Notes under the pieces: model-generated
What the model saw: the letters and a program-made list of their open reading frames with translations, nothing else
What the model was told of the DNA's origin: nothing
The model's database searches: none
Translations under genes and position numbers: made by a program
Source: Lachnospiraceae bacterium
Lineage (GTDB): Bacteria > Bacillota_A > Clostridia > Lachnospirales > Lachnospiraceae
Direction of reading: 5' to 3'
DNA length: 24,374 nucleotides
NCBI GenBank assembly: GCA_017613595.1
Contig: JAGADM010000047.1
Location: 1 to 24,374 of the forward strand
Part shown: positions 22,036 to 24,374 of the stretch, piece by piece
Numbering within the stretch: position 1 is the first letter of the stretch
Layout: every line of letters begins with the position of its first letter

Positions 22036-23289
22036 TCAGGTTCCCTGTCCGCTGCCGCTTGCGCTTCCCCACGGATCATCCTCGCCGGTCGGTTGCGCGG
22101 TCGGTTCCGAAGTGGGCTCGGAAGTCGGTTCCGCGGTCGGTTCGGTCGTGGGCTCAGCGGTAGGCTCCGTCGTCGGCTTTGTCTCGGGAGTGACTTCCTT
22201 AGTGGGCTCCGCAGCAGACGTCGGCGCGGCTGTCGGCACCTCGGTCGGAGTGGGCGTCGGAGTCGGAGTAGGAGTGGGATTCGATCCCAAATCGGACGGA
22301 ATGTTCGCCGAAGTCGGAAGCGGCTCGCCGTTCTTATAGGCGATGTATTCTTCGAGGCAGTAGCCGAGCTGATACATCTCGGTCGCGGCCTCTACGCCGA
22401 CATAGCGGAAATGCCACTGCTCATAGGTGATTCCGGTGATCTTCGTCTTGTCCGAAGGATAACGGAGTATGAAACCGTATTTATAGCAGTTCGCTCGGAA
22501 CCAGGTGTAGTCGTATTTTTCGTTGTCGAGAACCCAGATATCGAAGCCGAGACCCGTGCGGTGCTCGCTGGCATTGCCGGGAATGGTCTTCGGAGGATTG
22601 AGACTTCGGTCGCGGTTATTCCAGAACTTGTCCTGTGTCGCGTAGTTGCGGTAAGCACCGGTCTGCGAAACCTTTACGCCGAACTTGGTGGCGTCGTGGT
22701 AGGCGGTACACATCTCATTCAGATGGATGAGCGCCTCACGGTTGCCGCGGTCGTATCCGTCCTCTTCGGTTTCCACAACGAAATCGCGCTTCGAAGCAGC
22801 TACGGTATTCGGATTCTGAATGGTATAGAAATCGGCGGTCAGGATAGCATCGAGACGGACCAGATTCTCCGGATTGCCGGTGTACTTCAGGCGGTGTGTC
22901 CAGTTGACAAGCATCAGGTAATCGATTGTCCAGTCGTCGCCCGGAACCGGGTCCGCGTACACGTCGGTCGTAACGCTGTCGCACATACCGTAAACGTAAG
23001 GCGTCGGTGTCGGGGTGGGAGTCGCGGGCTCCTCGCTCGGCGTGGGCGTCGTCACTTCACCGCCGAACGGATCGGAAGTGGGTGTTTCGGGCGTCGGGTC
23101 GTTCTTCACAACCGCACCGCTCGGACCTTTCTCCTCGGGAGTCACCTTGCTGCGGTCCTTCAGCATCAGCACAACCAGACCGACGATGACCGCTAATATG
23201 ATCAGCAGAAGAATGAACTGCACGCGGCCCGCATCAAAGAGACGGCGAAGCGTGGATTTCTTCTTTCTGACAGGATATCTTGAAGCCAT
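22036..23289 (-). CDS. vanY: VanY/M15-type D-alanyl-D-alanine carboxypeptidase, membrane-anchored
   Basis: A 417-residue protein that trims the terminal D-Ala from peptidoglycan stem peptides. It has a short basic cytoplasmic start, one membrane helix (about 23-43), a Pro/Thr linker (50-98), the catalytic domain (about 105-335) and a long Pro/Thr/Glu tail (345-405). Zinc ligands His243 and Asp250 are in SEHRTGLGFDI, and Glu290 and His293 in EQWHFRY supply the base and third ligand. The tail is unusual for the family and may let the protein span the cell wall. The gene is expressed from its own promoter, divergent from pgi. The vanY name denotes family only; no vancomycin-resistance genes are nearby, so a role in wall remodelling is more likely. 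Confidence 0.92.
   Translation of the reverse strand: MASRYPVRKKKSTLRRLFDAGRVQFILLLIILAVIVGLVVLMLKDRSKVTPEEKGPSGAVVKNDPTPETPTSDPFGGEVTTPTPSEEPATPTPTPTPYVYGMCDSVTTDVYADPVPGDDWTIDYLMLVNWTHRLKYTGNPENLVRLDAILTADFYTIQNPNTVAASKRDFVVETEEDGYDRGNREALIHLNEMCTAYHDATKFGVKVSQTGAYRNYATQDKFWNNRDRSLNPPKTIPGNASEHRTGLGFDIWVLDNEKYDYTWFRANCYKYGFILRYPSDKTKITGITYEQWHFRYVGVEAATEMYQLGYCLEEYIAYKNGEPLPTSANIPSDLGSNPTPTPTPTPTPTEVPTAAPTSAAEPTKEVTPETKPTTEPTAEPTTEPTAEPTSEPTSEPTAQPTGEDDPWGSASGSGQGT
22078..22280 (-). repeat. in-frame Pro/Thr/Glu repeat coding tract in vanY
   Basis: Tandem short repeats encode TEPT, AEPT and SEPT units plus a run of PT pairs. The DNA copies are imperfect, in 12-nt units. This is coding low-complexity sequence and likely to vary in length between strains. 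Confidence 0.8.
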
Positions 23290-23340
23290 TATTTCATAAA
23301 TCCTTTCTTGTTTTTCGGAAAATGAGTAAATGCGACTAAA

Positions 23341-23349
23341 ATTATACCA
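23341..23349 (-). promoter_or_regulatory. extended -10 promoter of vanY
   Basis: On the minus strand TGGTATAAT is a consensus -10 with the TG extension. No clear -35 is visible in the AT-rich stretch upstream. The start codon is about 50 nt downstream, preceded by AAAGGAT. Confidence 0.6.
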
Positions 23350-23390
23350 TAAATAAGATAAAAAAGATAGTTTTTTTTATATCGCTGTTA

Positions 23391-23399
23391 TGATATACT
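23391..23399 (+). promoter_or_regulatory. extended -10 promoter of pgi
   Basis: TGATATACT is an extended -10; the -35 region is a T-run without consensus. The predicted leader is about 60 nt. The 179-nt gap between vanY and pgi holds only these two back-to-back promoters and leaders. Confidence 0.55.
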
Positions 23400-23468
23400 C
23401 GGATTGAACGCAGGACATCACGGAAAATGTGTCCGTAGCGGTAAGTATTATAAAGAGAGGCACAGCAT

Positions 23469-24374
23469 ATGGCAAATGTTACATTTGACAGATCTTTCGC
23501 GGATCGTTTTATCCGTCCGGAGGAACTGACACAGATTAAGACCGCTGCGGAAGCGGCAAGAAAGGAACTGGTTTCGAAGTCCGGCGCAGGCAACGATTTC
23601 CTCGGCTGGATCGATCTTCCGGTTGCCTATGACAAGGAAGAGTTCGCACGCATCAAGAAGGCTGCAGCGAAGATTCAGAGCGATTCCGACGTTCTTCTCG
23701 TAATCGGTATCGGCGGTTCCTACCTCGGCGCGAGAGCGGCAATCGAATTCCTGCGTCACTGCTTTTACAACAGCGTATCGAAGGAGGTCCGCAAGACTCC
23801 CGAGATTTATTATGTCGGAAACAGCATCAGCTCAACTTATATCGCACACCTGAAGCAGGTGATCGGCGACCGTGATTTCTCCATCAACATGATCAGTAAG
23901 TCCGGTACGACGACCGAGCCCGCAATCGCGTTCCGCGTATTCAAGAAGATGCTGATCGACAAGTACGGCCGTGAAGAGGCCAACAAGCGTATCTACGCAA
24001 CGACCGACAAGGCAAGAGGAGCCCTCAAGAAGGTTGCCAACGAAGAAGGCTATGAGAGCTTCGTTGTTCCGGATGACGTCGGAGGACGTTTCTCCGTTCT
24101 GACCGCAGTAGGTCTTCTCCCGATCGCCGTAAGCGGTGCCGATATCGACAAGCTGATGGCAGGCGCGGCTTCGATGCGTGAGATTTGTCTTAACAATGCG
24201 TATGAAGAGAATGATGCCGTTCAGTATGCGGCCGTTCGTAATATCCTTTACCGTAAGGGCAAGGCTGTTGAGGTGCTTGCGAACTACGAGCCTTCGCTCC
24301 ATTTCGTTTCGGAATGGTGGAAGCAGCTGTACGGCGAGTCCGAAGGTAAGGACCAGAAGGGTATCTTCCCGGCA
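23469..24374 (+). CDS. pgi: glucose-6-phosphate isomerase (3' end cut by window edge)
   Basis: The first 302 residues of a roughly 450-residue enzyme that interconverts glucose-6-phosphate and fructose-6-phosphate in glycolysis. The two sugar-isomerase (SIS) domain hallmarks are present: [17 protein letters not shown] and [38 protein letters not shown] carries the conserved glycine-arginine segment of the active site. AGAGAGG precedes the ATG. The gene has its own promoter, divergent from vanY. The reading frame stays open to the edge. Confidence 0.97.
   Translation, partial: MANVTFDRSFADRFIRPEELTQIKTAAEAARKELVSKSGAGNDFLGWIDLPVAYDKEEFARIKKAAAKIQSDSDVLLVIGIGGSYLGARAAIEFLRHCFYNSVSKEVRKTPEIYYVGNSISSTYIAHLKQVIGDRDFSINMISKSGTTTEPAIAFRVFKKMLIDKYGREEANKRIYATTDKARGALKKVANEEGYESFVVPDDVGGRFSVLTAVGLLPIAVSGADIDKLMAGAASMREICLNNAYEENDAVQYAAVRNILYRKGKAVEVLANYEPSLHFVSEWWKQLYGESEGKDQKGIFPA

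Noticed and set aside
22078..22280. Short tandem repeats suggesting a CRISPR-like or satellite array
   Set aside because: The repeats are 12-nt or shorter, have no spacers, and are in frame within vanY, encoding a Pro/Thr/Glu tail.

Overview
The window looks like chromosomal DNA of a Gram-positive, plant-polysaccharide-using Clostridia bacterium, most likely a Lachnospiraceae relative. The grounds are strong AGGAGG-type ribosome binding sites, AT-rich sigma-A-type promoters in moderately GC-rich coding DNA, a lipobox lipoprotein, Pro/Thr linkers on surface proteins, a domain-swapped family 3 glycosidase of the type known from Butyrivibrio and Ruminococcus, and an ECF vitamin transporter. The genus is an inference. 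No phage, insertion sequence, CRISPR array, tRNA or rRNA was seen. Genes are dense and most of them form short operons.

Region 1 (1-8634) is a hemicellulose block. On the minus strand lie a GH51 arabinofuranosidase (cut by the window edge) and a MATE efflux transporter. Divergent from them is a four-gene plus-strand operon: GH10 xylanase with two carbohydrate-binding-like modules, SIMPL/DUF541 protein, permuted GH3 glycosidase, and a P-loop NTPase, closed by an intrinsic terminator. None of the three glycosidases has a signal peptide, so they probably finish off imported xylo- and arabinoxylo-oligosaccharides in the cytoplasm. A promoter with an 11-bp direct repeat at 21-bp period precedes the xylanase.

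Region 2 (8639-14914) is the most interesting part. A promoter, a cobalamin riboswitch and an intrinsic terminator control five tightly coupled genes: an ECF T component, a fused double ECF ATPase, an ECF S component, a membrane-anchored DUF4430-like protein, and a protein built like human intrinsic factor/transcobalamin (alpha-toroid plus DUF4430 domain) with a two-helix membrane anchor between the two domains. I read this as a vitamin B12 (or corrinoid) capture-and-uptake system using a bacterial transcobalamin-like surface receptor.

Region 3 (14952-21440) holds a sugar-phosphate isomerase-like TIM barrel with its own promoter and terminator. After it comes a run of GNAT acetyltransferase, unknown lipoprotein, membrane-anchored thermonuclease-like protein, alanyl-tRNA editing protein and phosphotransferase-system enzyme I. 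The middle three genes overlap by 4 nt at each junction.

Region 4 (21530-24374) has a cold-shock protein gene with a long leader. It converges on a VanY-type D,D-carboxypeptidase gene through a shared bidirectional terminator. The start of glucose-6-phosphate isomerase, divergent from vanY, runs off the right edge.
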